Origin: Arenicola marina
Lineage: Eukaryota; Annelida; Polychaeta; Arenicolidae
DNA length: 64,000 nucleotides
Reading direction: 5' to 3'
Assembly: GCA_964019135.1 (NCBI GenBank)
Contig: OZ025258.1
Span: 1,798,001-1,862,000, forward strand
This document shows, piece after piece, positions 1 through 56,600 of this stretch; within the stretch, counting starts at the first letter, position 1, and the number at the start of each line of letters is the position of its first letter. The notes beneath the pieces were generated by a model. It saw only the letters and a list, made by a program, of their open reading frames with translations. It did no database searches and was not told the DNA's origin. The translations under genes and the position numbers were made by a program.

Positions 1-1811
1 CTGGACAGAGGAAAGAGAGCTGTGACCGACCCGGACCCCCTGGAGAGAGAAACGAGAGCTGTGACCGACCCGGACCCCCTGGACAGAGGAAATAGCGCTG
101 TGACCGACCCGGACCCTCTGGATAGCGAAGAAAGAGCTGTGACCGACCCGGACCCCCTGGACAGAGGAAAGAGAGCTGTGACCGACCCGGACCCCCTGGA
201 GAGAGAAACGAGAGCTGTGACCGACCCGGACCCCCTGGACAGAGGAAATAGCGCTGTGACCGACCCGGACCCTCTGGATAGCGAAGAAAGAGCTGTGACC
301 GACCCGGACCCCCTGGACAGAGGAAAGAGAGCTGTGACCGACCCGGACCCCCTGGAGAGAGAAACGAGAGCTGTGACCGACCCGGACCCCCTGGACAGAG
401 GAAAGAGAGCTGTGACCGACCCGGACTCCCTGGATAGAAAAAAAGAGAGCTGTGACCGACCAGGACCCCCTGGATAAAAAAAAGAGAGCTGTGACCGACC
501 CGGACTCCCTGGATAGAAAAAAAGAGAGCTGTGACCGACCCGGACTCCCTGGATAGAAAAAAAATAGAGCTGTGACCGACCGGGACCTCCTGGATAGAGA
601 AAAGAGAGCTGTGACCGACCCGGACTCCCTGGATAGAAAAAAAGAGAGCTGTGACCGACCAGGACCCCCTGGATAAAAAAAAGAGAACTGTGATCGACAC
701 GGACCCCCTGGATAGCGAAAAGAGAGCTGGGAGCGACGAAATAGAGGAAAGAGCACTGTGACCGACCGGGACCCCCTGGATAGAGGAAAGAGCACTGTGA
801 CCGACCGGGACCCCCTGGACAGAGGAAAGAGAGCTGTGACCGACCGGGACCCCCTGGATAGAGGAAAGAGAGCTGTGACCGACCCGGACTCCCTGGATAG
901 TGTAAATAGAGCTGTGACCGACCCGGACCCCCTAGATAGAGGAAAGAGAGCTGTGACCGACCCGGACCCTCTGGATAGAGGAAAGAGAGCTGTGACCGAC
1001 CGGGACCCCCTGGACAGAGGAAAGAGAGCTGTGACCGACCCGGACCCCCTGGATAGAGGAAAGAGCGCTGTGACCGACCCGGACTCCCTGGATAGTGTAA
1101 ATAGAGCTGTGACCGACCCGGACCCCCTAGATAGAGGAAAGAGAGCTGTGACCGACCCGGACCCTCTGGATAGAGGAAAGAGAGCTGTGACCGACCGGGA
1201 CCCCCTGGACAGAGGAAAGAGAGCTGTGACCGACCGGGGCCCCTGGACAGAGGAAAGAGAGCTGTGACCGACCCGGACCCTCTGGATAGAGGAAAGAGAG
1301 CTGTGACCGACCGGGACCCTCTGGACAGAGGAAAGAGAGCTGTGACCGACCCGGACCCCCTGGACAGAGGAAAGAGAGCTGTGACCGACCGGGACCCCCT
1401 GGATAGAGGAAAGAGAGCTGTGACCGACCGGGACCCCCTGGACAGAGGAAAGAGAGCTGTGACCGACCCGGACCCCCTGGATAGAGGAAAGAGAGCTGTG
1501 ACCGACCGGGACCCCCTGGACAGAGGAAAGAGAGCTGTGACCGACCCGAACCCCCTGGGCAGAGGAAAGAGCGCTGTGACCGACACGGACCCCCTGGATA
1601 GCGAAAAGGGAGCTGTGACCGACCCGGACCCCCTGGATAGAGGAAAGAGAGCTGTGACCGACCCGGACCCCCTGGATAGAGGAAAGAGAGCTGTGACCGA
1701 CCCGGACCCTCTGGATAGAGGAAAGAGAGCTGTGAGCGACGAAATAGAGGAAAGAGCACTGTGACCGACCGGGACCCCTTGGGCAGAGGAAAGAGAGCTG
1801 TGACTGACCCA
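1..1811. repeat. 39-bp minisatellite, about 46 copies, open at the window edge
   Basis: Tandem units of 39 bp (GAGCTGTGACCGACCCGGAC followed by a part reading CCCCTGGATAGAGGAAAGA). The plus strand reads as a 13-residue peptide repeat (AVTDPDPLDRGKR), but single-base length changes in A runs near 440-700 and elsewhere shift the frame, so I treat it as non-coding. Positions 22-177 and 178-333 are a near-perfect 156-bp higher-order unit of four 39-mers. Read on the minus strand each unit has a pyrimidine run ending in CTCTATCCAG, which looks like a 3' splice site. Confidence 0.95.
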
Positions 1812-1829
1812 AGATCACTTGCCACTTAC

Positions 1830-1955
1830 CATTAGCCATTTGCGAGCGCCGCCGCACGGAGGATGCTGTCGCTCAGCCCCACTCTCAATCTCGATTCGAT
1901 TCCAGAGTTCCTTGCGCGAGGTCGATAAGTCAACGGGTGAGTTCGGGTATGCGAG
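1830..1955 (-). other. Candidate first exon of a minus-strand gene leaving the window to the left
   Basis: On the minus strand, GC-rich sequence leads to an ATG at 1839-1837 in acceptable context (AAATGG), then codons for Met-Ala-Asn and the strong donor-like sequence AATG|GTAAGTGG, with the intron starting at 1829. The 39-bp array would then be the start of intron 1. No conserved protein sequence can be read from three codons, so this is only a suggestion. Confidence 0.2.
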
Positions 1956-3345
1956 CTATGGTGGCATATATGTGCCACTCGCGTTCTCGCATTCTCGCCT
2001 GGCACAACCTGAGGCCAGATCGCGAGAACGCGAGAATGCGCAAGGCGAGAACGCGAGAATGCGCGGGCGAGAATGCGCGAGGCGAGAATGCGAGATTAAT
2101 CTTGCCCGCGCATTCTCGCGTTTTCGCCCGCGCATTCTCGCGTTCTCGCCCGCGCATTCTCGCGTTCTCGCGTTCTCGCCTCGCGCGTTCTCGCGTTCTC
2201 GCCTCGCGCCTTCTCGCGTTCTCGCCTCGCGCGTTCTCGCGTTCTTGCCTTGCGCGTTCTCGCCTCGCGCATTCTCGCGTTCTCGCCTCGCGCGTTCTCG
2301 CCTCGCGCGTTCTCGCGTTCTCGCCTTGCGGGTTCTCGCCTCGCGCGTTCTCGCCTCGTGCAAGGCCCTCCTGCAGTCCTCCTGCAGTTAAAACCATTCG
2401 TTCTGGTCACGCGATTGTCAATGTAGTGCCTTTGACCTGACGAAAGACCCGGGTGAATATGATAAATTCTAATACATGTATTATGAATGATTTTATATTT
2501 TACATCATTTAATTAGTATTTATAAGTAAAGGAAGTAACACTGTGGCAGACGAATCCCATGGGTCCTGAGAAGTCTGTGGCGCATCGCACGGTAGCCAAG
2601 GCCTTGACCACTTCCCTGAAGTTCATTCTACGAAAGATATGACACAGACATGACACCAATGGGCTTATACTCTATATTACTTAAGCTTACTTTGGGTTCT
2701 TTACCCTACAGCTTTGGTGATGACAGGTTTTAAACCGAGACTCGCTGAAGATGTATAATGTGCACAGAACGGGGGAGTCCGCATATATATATGTATCCCT
2801 ATATTAGTCTCTGATTTGATCCTAATTCAAATAGGTGGAGATTTTGTCGTCAACAGTGTAGGGAGGTACGTGTAACTGAGTAAGATGAAAATGAGGCCGA
2901 TAAACTGGCAAGCAAGGGATGGATTTAAGTTACGACATACCTTATTTTGAGGTCATGTTTCAATGCCAGGGCAGCCAATATTTCTCTGTTTGTAAAGCCG
3001 GATTGATGGTATTCTGTAATAACTGCCTCCATCTTCAGTCATACATCAACGGTCATGCACACATATTCAAAATAGGAAAGCGAGAATGCGCGAGGCGAGA
3101 ACGCGCGAGGCGAGAATGAGCGAAGCTAGAACGCGCGAGGCGAGAACGCGAGAACGCGCGAGGCGAGAACGCGAGAACGCCTCGCGCATTCTCGCATTCT
3201 CGCGTTCTCGCCCGCACATTCTCGCGTTCTCGCGTTCTCGCCTCGCGCATTCTCGCGTTCTCGCCTCGCGCATTCTCGCGTTCTCGCCTCAGGTTGTGCC
3301 AGGCGAGAATGCGAGAACGCGAGTGGCACATATATGCCACCATAG
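1956..3345. mobile_element. Foldback-type element with perfect 60-bp terminal inverted repeats
   Basis: Positions 1956-2015 are the exact reverse complement of 3286-3345 (60 of 60 bases; outer end CTATGGTGGCATATATGTGC). Inside the ends, both arms are short-period arrays of CGCGAGAACGCGAG-type sequence (about 2016-2360 and 3075-3285), themselves switching strand. The element is flanked by CGAG at 1952-1955 and 3346-3349, a probable 4-bp target duplication. The 0.7-kb centre (2361-3070) has no transposase-like frame, so it looks non-autonomous. A flank-like sequence without the element lies at 3682-3718 on the minus strand. Confidence 0.75.
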
Positions 3346-4664
3346 CGAGCGGAGTAGTCTGACTCCGCGGAGTGCATAACCAAACGCGAAGATTGTGGTC
3401 GGATAGGGCGGTCACGTGGTACATTTTACTCCCAGACCTTACTCCCCGCCCAGAGGAGATTCACGAGGATTTCCAACATGGCGTCCAGGCCGCACAATAC
3501 ATTTAATATATATATAGTAGTATTGCGACCTGCAAAAAATCTGTAAATAATATTATAACAACGAGAATAAGATAATGAACACAATACGTATCCGTTGATT
3601 TATTTTATGGCGTTATTGAACGATCTTCAAAATTTGTGCAGTCCAGCAAGTGCAACATTCACGCGGACCGCAGATTTTTCCGCGCCGATTACTCCGCTCG
3701 CATATCCGAACTCACCCTAGATTGCCCAACAAGCTACTCTGGGTTGAGTTGCGGAGCGCGATGGACCGCGATCGACCGCCTCAGCGAGAGTAGTTCCGCA
3801 TCATAATATTCAATTATGGACGACGATTCTTCTGAAATACGTGGGGATAACCCGTAAATATCGATGCATAATAATTATCCTTTATTTATCAATATTTTAC
3901 ACTATTTAGAGTGGACTGTTATCTCCAAATTAGGGTTAATTATTTAGTGGATATGCCCGCAACAAATTGTTCGCGGCGGTCGATCGTGCTTCGCAACTCA
4001 ACCCAGAGATTGCCACTCTCTGCCTTTGACTATCCTTGCTTCGACTCACTCCACTAGGGCTAGCTTGCGTAGCGCCACCGTGCGGGGAGCTTGGCCCCAG
4101 CTTCCATTCGCCAGGCGGAGCCACGTTCGCCCGCTCAGATCGCTGTCTGACATAACGCAGCCCCTGGCGGAGTTAGTCGGAAGCGGAGAGTGCTCTGGGC
4201 TTGAGTGGGCACCGGTACCAGCTTAGACCGCTGGAAACCGTGTAAACAAATCATGTTCGTAAATTTGCGGATTGTTCTGTTCATCGATAATTAAGTTATT
4301 AATCCTTTTAGTAAGAAAACACAGTGATACAGTAATCTGATTTGTTATGCTGGCAATTGGAGACCTACAATTAAGATATTATTAGACATCAGGGTTAAAG
4401 TACAGCTGTTGACAGAAAGGAATGTATGCCTATTTCCGGCCCCGGCCCTACTATAGGTCCGTGGATGGACGTGTTTTTGAATCTGTAATTGAACTCTTGT
4501 ACGCGACGTAGGAATCAGTCATAGCTGTTAACACTGGTTAAATGTTAGTGTTATTATTATATGGGCAATAGAGACGGATGTGCCACGGCTGGGGCCAGAA
4601 TACAATCAAACAATAAGGCCTCTAGTACTGTCAGTCCTGCAGGTTTTCTTTTTCTTCAGGGGGC
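3346..4664. other. Non-coding stretch with a short inverted repeat
   Basis: No exon-like frame was found. 3736-3780 and 3976-4013 are imperfect inverted copies (shared core CTCTGGGTTGAGTTGCG) about 195 bp apart, possibly remains of a MITE. 3682-3718 on the minus strand repeats the left flank of the foldback element (GGGTGAGTTCGGATATGCGA). 4030-4230 is GC-rich unique sequence; nothing recognisable beyond that. Confidence 0.5.
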
Positions 4665-4829
4665 CTGCTCGATAGCTCATGCAGTGGGTTAGTATGCTCA
4701 CTTTGACTTGGCTTGAGTGTTCTGGCCACCTGAGAGCCTAATGGCATGTGGATCAGTGTATACGCACCCTACTCTGGCTATATCTGTGTGGTTTCAGGAT
4801 AAAGATCCCACATCCTTCTTCGCAAAGAG
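4665..4829 (+). mobile_element. SINE-like tRNA-derived head (tentative)
   Basis: 4671-4692 (GATAGCTCATGCAGTGGGTT and AG) resembles the A box of a tRNA-derived promoter. A plausible but weak B-box-like stretch lies near 4790. The segment runs into the inverted-repeat arm that starts at about 4830. A second copy is needed to call a SINE with confidence. Confidence 0.3.
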
Positions 4830-5545
4830 TAGGGGGTTACCTTGGCGCAAGTACCCCTAGGCAAGCCTGCTTCTCTAGGGGCACAACAGTAACAGTGTTA
4901 AAATCCTTTGACATTAGTAGAGAATTGACTGTAGCTTTTATTATAATGTGGGCGTGTACAATAATAGTGTTTACGTATTCTATATACGTTATTCTATCTT
5001 CTGACATTAAGAAAGTATGTCATTACTAGATTGTTGCAGTCATATTTTCACGAACAAATGTTGGAGCATGCGACTTTTCCCTTCCAACCGCCATGCGTAT
5101 CCAGCGCCACCTGGCAAATCCCGCCATCATTTGAACGATTTGTAGCCTGGGTCCCAAACTTTGTAACAGTCAATAACCTGTGAAAGAAGACGCTGCTGTT
5201 GTCCTTAAGTTCAAAGTGAGCGACTGACAAGGCCCTCTGCTTTAACGGAGAGGAGGAACCAAGTCGCATTCGCAGGTACCGGAATCTGGCAAAAACAATA
5301 TGGCAGATGGCTGGTCGGGAACAGTTGTGTGCTCCAACATTTCTTCGCGAAAATATAACCGAAACAACCTAGTGTCGACACACTTTATTGATGTCAGATG
5401 ATAGAACAAGGTATATAGAATACGTAAACACTATGATTGTTCGAGCACACATTATAATAAAAGCCACATATAAATATAAACATTGTTACCGTTGTGCCCC
5501 TAGAGAAGCAGGCTTGCCTGGAGGCACTTGCGCCAAGGGGTTACT
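4830..5545. repeat. Long imperfect inverted repeat, arms about 240 bp
   Basis: 4830-5085 and 5312-5545 are inverted copies with scattered mismatches and small indels; shared landmarks are AGGCAAGCCTGCTTCTCTAG, TTTTATTATAATGTG, TAGTGTTTACGTATTCTATA and ATGTTGGAGCA. The spacer is about 225 bp. This is most likely a non-autonomous element or two head-to-head copies of one family. No protein is encoded. Confidence 0.7.
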
Positions 5546-6047
5546 TAGCCCCAACCTTGTGGCCTTGTTGTCAGGCAGGGTGGGAGGGAGGTATGGCTGG
5601 ATGCGTGTTAAAACTGGCATGTAACGGGACTAGGGGTTACCCTGGGGAAATGGCTCCATGCATGCATTCTCCCTTCCTTCGACCTGTTGATGCGATATAT
5701 GACTAAAGTGGTTGAAGCATCCCGAATATACAACAAACCAATCTTTTTCTATGGCATGGCCATTGTTTGTACTCGTCATCACTGGTACTTTGACATAGAT
5801 TTAGCAATCAGGAAGGGTGTAAATCGTGTAAATATTGCCATTTTGAAAAAAATAAACACCAGATATTGCCATCTTAATTCTAAAAATGACTATTTGTCTG
5901 TGATACAAATTGGTATTTCTATAAAAATTTGACAGTAACAGCATTATTATACATAAGTTAATAAAAGTGACAACTTAGATGTTATATATTTTGAAAGATA
6001 GATACAAAGATGAAGACCCTAAACTGGATTGACTTTTGTGAAATGCA
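5546..6047. other. Intergenic sequence without recognised features
   Basis: AT-rich sequence with short frames only. I see no exon, RNA gene or repeat before the array that starts at about 6048. Confidence 0.6.
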
Positions 6048-9000
6048 CTATTCAATACAACTGCTACTCCAACCCTATAGCTATACATGACCATTACAAC
6101 TGCTACTTCAACCCTATAGCTATACATGACCATTACAACTGCTACTCCAACCCTATAGCTATACATGACCATTACAAGCACTGCAACTCCAACCCTATAG
6201 CTATACATGACCATTACAACTGCTACTCCAACCCTATAGCTATACATGACCATTACAACTGCTACTCCAACCCTATAGCTATACATAACCATTACAACTG
6301 CTACTCCAACCCTATAGCTATACATGACCATTACAACTGCTACTCCAACCCTATAGCTATACATAACCATTACAACTGCTACTCCAACCCTATAGCTATA
6401 CATGACCATTACAACTGCTACTCCAACCCTATAGCTATACATAACCATTACAACTGCTACTCCAACCCTATAGCTATACATGACCATTACAACTGCTACT
6501 CCAACCCTATAGCTATACATGACCATTACAAGCACTGCAACTCCAACCCTATAGCTATACATGACCATTACAACTGCTACTCCAACCCTCTAGCTATACA
6601 TGACCATTACAACTGCTACTCCTACCCTATAGCTATACATAACCATTACAACTGCTACTCCAACCCTATAGCTATCCATGACCATTACAACTGCTACTCC
6701 AACCCTATAGCTATACATGACCATTACAACTGCTACTCCAACCCTATAGCTATACATAACCATTACAACTGCTACTCCAACCCTATAGCTATACATGACC
6801 ATTACAACTGCTACTCCAACCCTATAGCTATACATGACCATTACAAGCACTGCAACTCCAACCCTATAGCTATACATGACCATTACAACTGCTACTCCAA
6901 CCCTATAGCTATACATGACCATTACAAGCACTGCAACTCCAACCCTATAGCTATACATGGTCATTACAACTGCAACTCCAAACCTATAGCTATACATGAC
7001 CATTACAAGCACTGCAACTCTAACCCTATAGCTATACATGACCATTACAACTGCAACTCCAACCCTATAGCTATACATGACCATTACAACTGCTACTCCA
7101 ACCCTATAGCTATACATGACCATTACAACTGCTACTCCAACCCTATAGCTATACATGACCATTACAACTGCTACTCCAACCCTATAGCTATACATAACCA
7201 TTACAACTGCTACTCCAACCCTATAGCTATACATGACCATTACAAGCACTGCTACTCCAACCCTATAGCTATACATGACCATTACAAGCACTGCAACTCC
7301 AACCCTATAGCTATATATGACCATTACAACTGCTACTCCAACCCTATAGCTATACATGACCATTACAACTGCTACTCCAACCCTATAGCTATACATGACC
7401 ATTACAACTGCTACTCCAACCCTATTGCTCTACATGACCATTACAAGCACTGCAACTCCAACCCTATAGCTATACATGACCATTACAACTGCAACTCCAA
7501 CCCTATAGCTATACATGACCATTACAAGCACTGCTACTCCAACCCTATAGCTGTACATGACCATTACAACTGCTACTCCATCCCTATAGCTATACATGAC
7601 CATTACAACTGCTACTCCAACCCTATAGCTATACATGACCATTACAACTGCTACTCCAACCCTATAGCTATACATGACCATTACAAGCACTGCTACTCCA
7701 ACCCTATAGCTATACATGACCATTACAAGCACTGCAACTCCAACGCTATAGCTATACATGACCATTACAACTGCTACTCCAACCCTGTAGTTATACATGA
7801 CCATTACAACTGCTACTCCAACCCTATAGCTATACATAACCATTACAACTGCTACTCCAACCCTATAGCTATACATGACCATTACAACTGCTACTCCAAC
7901 CCTATAGCTATACATGACCATTACAACTGCTACTCCAACCCTATAGCTATACATGACCATTACAACTGCTACTCCAACCCTATAGTTATACATGACCATT
8001 ACAACTGCTACTCCAACCCTATAGCTATACATGACCATTACAAGCACTGCAACTCCAACCCTATAGCTATACATGACCATTACAACTGCTACTCCAACCC
8101 TATAGCTATACATGACCATTACAACTGCTACTCCAACCCTATAGCTATACATGACCATTACTACTGCTACTCCAACCCTATAGCTATACATGACCATTAC
8201 AACTGCTACTCCAACCCTATAGCTATACATGACCATTACAACTGCTACTCCAACCCTATAGCTATACATGACCATTACAACTGCTACTCCAACCCTATAG
8301 CTATACATGACCATTACAACTGCTACTCCAACCCTATAGCTATACATGACCATTACAACTGCTACTCCAACCCTATAGCTCTACATGACCATTACAACTG
8401 CTACTCCAGCCCTATAGCTATACATGACCATTACAAGCACTGCTACTCCAACCCTATAGCTATACATGACCATTACAAGCACTGCTACTCCAACCCTATA
8501 GCTATACATGACCATTACAACTGCTACTCCAACCCTATAGCTATACATGACCATTACAACTGCTACTCCAACCCTATAGCTATACATGACCATTACAAGC
8601 ACTGCTACTCCAACCCTATAGCTATACATGACCAATACAAGCACTGCTACTCCAACCCTATAGCTATACATGACCATTACAACTGCTACTCCAACCCTAT
8701 AGCTATACATGACCATTACAAGCACTGCAACTCCAACCCTATAGCTATACATGACCATTACAAGCACTGCTACTCCAACCCTATAGCTATACATGACCAT
8801 TACAACTGCTACTCCAACCCTATAGCTATACATGACCATTACAACTGCTACTCCAACCCTATAGCTATACATGACCATTACAACTGCTACTCCAACCCTA
8901 TAGCTATACATGACCATTACAAGCACTGCTACTCCAACCCTATAGCTATACATGACCAATACAAGCACTGCTACTCCAACCCTATAGCTATACATGACCA

Positions 9001-9287
9001 TTACAACTGCTACTCCAACCCTATAGCTATACATGACCATTACAAGCACTGCTACTCCAACCCTATAGCTATACATGACCATTACAACTGCTACTCCAAC
9101 CCTATAGCTATACATGACCATTACAACTGCTACTCCAACCATATAGCTATACATGACCATTACAACTGCTACTCCAACCCTATAGCTATACATGACCATT
9201 ACAACTGTTACTCCAACCCTATAGCTATACATGACCATTACAACTGCTACTCCAACCCTATAACTATACATGACCATTACAAGCAAG
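6048..9287. repeat. 39/42-bp minisatellite, about 80 copies
   Basis: Two unit lengths alternate irregularly: 39 bp (TACAACTGCTACTCCAACCC followed by TATAGCTATACATGACCAT) and 42 bp, which has AAGCACTGC in place of AACTGC. Because both lengths are multiples of three, one plus frame stays open from 6029 to 9532 (1167 codons, repeating SNPIAIHDHYNCY), and a minus frame is open in long blocks too. Changes between copies are mostly amino-acid changing (for example GAC/AAC), so I see no sign of coding constraint. Confidence 0.95.
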
Positions 9288-53005
<43,718 letters not shown>

Positions 53006-53905
53006 TTACTGTTGGTAACTCCTGGTCACTCATGTTGCTATGGTCCATTGTAGTTACATCACTCCTGTTGCTATGGTCCATTGTAGTTACATTGCTCCTG
53101 TTGCTATGGTCCATTGAAGTTACATCGCTCCTGTTGCTATGGTCAATTGTAGTTACATCGCCCCTGTTGCTATGGCCCATTGTAGTTACATCGCTACTGT
53201 TGCTATAATCCATTGTAGTTACATTGCTCCTGTTGCTATGGTCCATTGTAGTTACATCGCTCCTACTGCTATGGTCTAGTGTAGTTACATCGCTACTGTT
53301 GCTATGGTCCATTGTAGTTACATCGCTACTGTTGCTATGGTCAATTGTAGTAACATTGCTACTGTTGCTATGGACCGTTGTAGTTACATCGCTCCTGTTG
53401 CTATGGTCTATTGTAGTTACATCGCTCCTACTGCTATGGTCTATTGTAGTTACATCGCTACTGTTGCTATGGTCCATTTGTGCTTACATAACTCCTGTTG
53501 CTATGGCCCATTGTGCTTACATCGTTCCTGTTGCTATGGTCAATTGTACTTACATCGCTCCTGTTGCTATGGCCCATTGTAGTTACATCGCTACTGTTGC
53601 TATGGTTCATTGTAGTTACATCGCTACTGTTGCTATGGTCAATTGTAGTAACATTGCTGCTGTTGCTATGGTCCATTGTAATTACATCGCTACTGTTGCT
53701 ATGGTCAATTGTGGTAACATTGCTCCTGTTGCTATGGTCAATTGTAGTAACATTGCTCCTGTTGCTATGGTCCATTGTAGTTACATCGCTACTGTTGCTA
53801 TGGCCCATTGTGCTTACATCACTCCTGTTGCTATGGTCAATTGTTGTAACATCGTTCCTGTTGCTATGGTATATTGTACTTACATCGCTCCTGCTGACAT
53901 TCCAG
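53006..53905 (+). repeat. 33-bp minisatellite (about 27 copies) in the 3' UTR, copied from the end of the coding sequence
   Basis: Unit GTTGCTATGGTCCATTGTAG then TTACATCGCTCCT. In the phase of the gene a unit reads LHRSCCYGPL-stop; the true gene end reads LHRSYCYGPL-stop. The array therefore repeats the last ten codons with the stop codon, mostly with synonymous-looking differences from the founder. Confidence 0.93.
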
Positions 53906-54031
53906 ATCATTAAAAGGTTGTCAACAGCTGGTTACACCGCCTTACGCTAGAAGGACGAATGCCAACCGTTTGTTGTAACCTGTTGTAATTGTCTTCATCA
54001 GAAATTGCTAATTTGTGTAAACTCGACGTGC

Positions 54032-54037
54032 AATAAA
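54032..54037 (+). terminator. Probable poly(A) signal of CCDC157
   Basis: AATAAA about 1.03 kb after the stop codon, shortly after the 33-bp array ends. The 3' UTR would be mostly minisatellite. Confidence 0.55.
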
Positions 54038-54784
54038 AATTATTGGTGATATGGAAAAATGACTTTCGGATATGTTTCTCTGGCAGGGGGATTGTTGGAA
54101 CAGAATGGTTTGTTTGGCCAAGAGCCGTTTGTTTTGGTTTAGTGCGTCAGTGTCTTACAAACACAACTGGCTGCTGCTTTGGTCGACTGGACCAATTATG
54201 GACGTAACTTTCGCGGTTTGTGACGGTTCTACGTATATATAGCTTCAAGAGGGCAGCTGCAAATGATCACTCACAGCTGTATATGTCTGCGCGCATAAGT
54301 GACACCAAGGTAGAACAATCAAAAGTTTTGGAGTTCTTAACGGAAAGCTTGTAAACTACTACTCAGTCCCAGTGAGTGTTCGGAGGCTGTGCAACGCCCA
54401 CCAATAAACAACTACTGCCCATCACTAAGTCCTGGGAGTTTGGCCTCCCACAACACGCTGCTCGTAAATACGTTTAATACTGCTTTGACCGGTTAGGTAA
54501 AAACTATCACTGAAGACCCTAAGCGACCGTCTCCAATACACCACGGGAAGGCAACCCTCCCAGTCTCACCTAGACTCACCCAGGGATCCGCGGCCCAACG
54601 TCAAACACAACTAGTGGCTTATTGTTGTAGTTGCCATACATGTGTTGTCATACAAGAGCTATGCTGACATAATGGTTCTAACACTGGAACGATGGTATCC
54701 AACCTGCAGAAATTGACAGTCCTATCGCAAATATCCACATATAAAATACTGACAGAAACAAATTCAAACTTCTTCAATAAATAC
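54038..54784. other. Unique sequence between the two convergent genes
   Basis: No frame, repeat or RNA gene recognised. Confidence 0.5.
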
Positions 54785-54790
54785 TTTATT
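54785..54790 (-). terminator. Candidate poly(A) signal of the RING gene (minus)
   Basis: TTTATT on the plus strand, AATAAA on the minus, followed on the minus strand by T/G-rich sequence. It is 2.9 kb from the stop codon, so the 3' UTR would include the arrays at 54857-57285. No closer AATAAA was seen. An AATAAA on the plus strand also lies at 54776. Confidence 0.35.
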
Positions 54791-54856
54791 ATCGAGCAGA
54801 TTTTTTGTAAACTTACAGTAACAACATTACACGTACGGTCTATGTGAGTTGGTCAG

Positions 54857-55327
54857 GATAAAATACCACAGGACCATAAACACAGGTTGAGCGCCCTACC
54901 GACTCACAGGACCATGAACACAAGCTGAGCGCCCTACCGACTCACAGGACCATGAACACAGGCTGAGCGCCCTATCGACTCACATGACCGTGAACACAGG
55001 CTGAGCGCCCTACCGACTCACAGGACCATGAACACAGGCTGAGCGCCCTACCGACTCACAGGATCATGAACACAGGCTGAGCGCCCTACCGACTCACATG
55101 ACCGTGAACACAGGCCGAGCGCCCTACCGACTCACAGGATCATGAACACAGGCTGAGCGCCCTACCGACTCACATGACCGTGAACACAGGCTGAGCGCCC
55201 TACCGACTCACATGACCATGAACACAGGCTGAGCGTCCTGCCGACTCACAGGACCATGAGCACAGGCTGAGCGCCCTACCGACTCACAGGACCATGAACA
55301 CAGGCTGAGCGCCCTACCGACTCACGC
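54857..55327. repeat. 38-bp minisatellite, about 12 copies
   Basis: Unit GACTCACAGGACCATGAACA then CAGGCTGAGCGCCCTACC, with CATGACCGTG variants. Confidence 0.93.
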
Positions 55328-55419
55328 AGCTTCCATCACAGGCACCAGTCGACAAACGGCCCCTCACAACCACGCTGATTTCATTAAACCATAGCCAGCA
55401 TCTATGCTTGCTAACAAAA

Positions 55420-56600
55420 TAGGAAGACATTACTGTCGTCTGTGTTTGTCAACAGAACAGGAAGACATTACGGTCGTCTGGGTTTGTCCACAGAACAGGA
55501 AGACATTAATGTCGCCTGAGTTGGTCCACAGAACAGGAAGACTTTACTGTCGTCTCTCTGTCAACAGAACAGGAAGACATTACTGTCGTCTGTTTGTCAA
55601 CAGAACAGGAAGACATTACTGTCGTCTATGTTTGTCAACAGAACAGGAAGACGTTACTGTAATCCGTGTTTGTCAACAGACCAAGATATTACTGTCGTCT
55701 ATGTTTGTAGACATTACTGGCGTCTGTGTTTGTCCACAGGACAGGAAGACATTACTGTCGTCTGTGTTTGTCCACAGAACAGAAAGACATTACTGTCGTT
55801 TGTGTTTGTCAACAGACCAAGACATTACTGTCGTTTGTGTTTGTCAACAGAACAGGAGGACATAACGGTCGTCTGGGTTTGTCCACAGAACAGGAAGACA
55901 TTAATGTCGCCTGAGTTGGTCCACAGAACAGGAAGACTTTACTGTCGTCTCTTTGTCAACAGAACAGGAAGACATTACTGTAGTCTATGTTTGTCAACAG
56001 AACAGGAAGACGTTACTGTCATCTGTGTTTGTCAACAGACCAAGACATTACTGTCGTTTGTGTTTGTCCACAGAACAGGAAGACACTACTGTCGTCTGTG
56101 TTTGTCCACAGATCAAGACATTACTGTCGTCTGTGTTTGTCCACAGGACAGGAAGACATTACTGTCGTCTGTTTGTCCACAGAACAGAAAGACATTACTG
56201 TCGTTTGTGTTTGTCAACAGACCAAGACATTACTGTCGTTTGTGTTTGTCCACAGAACAGGAAGACATTACTGTCGTCTGTGTTTGTCCACAGAACAGGA
56301 AGACATTACTGTCGTCTGTGTTTGTCAACAGAACAGGAAGACATTACTGTCGTCTGTGTTTGTCAACTGACCAAGACATTACCGTCGTCTATGTTTGTCC
56401 ACAGAACAGGAAGACATTAGGTCGTCTGTGTTTGTCCACAGGACAGGAACATATTACTGTCGTCTGTGTTTGTCCACAGAACAGGAAGACATTACTGTCG
56501 TCTGTGTTTGTCAACAGACCAAGACATTACTGTCGTTTGTGTTTGTCCACAGAACAGGAAGACACTACTGTCGTCTGTGTTTGTCCACAGCTCAAACATT
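55420..56600. repeat. 38-bp minisatellite with shorter variants, about 32 copies
   Basis: Unit GACATTACTGTCGTCTGTGT then TTGTCCACAGAACAGGAA; a shorter form has CAACAGACCAA in place of the end. Each unit has a plus-strand acceptor-like TGTTTGTCCACAG, but no exon of either gene matches it. Confidence 0.93.

Noticed and set aside
22-1764. Plus-strand peptide repeat AVTDPDPLDRGKR as a protein gene
   Set aside because: The frame is broken by A-run length changes and premature stops, and there is no non-repeat coding sequence attached.
53224-53950. Hydrophobic plus-strand frames (LLLLWSIVVTSLLLLW) as membrane proteins
   Set aside because: They are out-of-phase readings of the 33-bp 3' UTR array.
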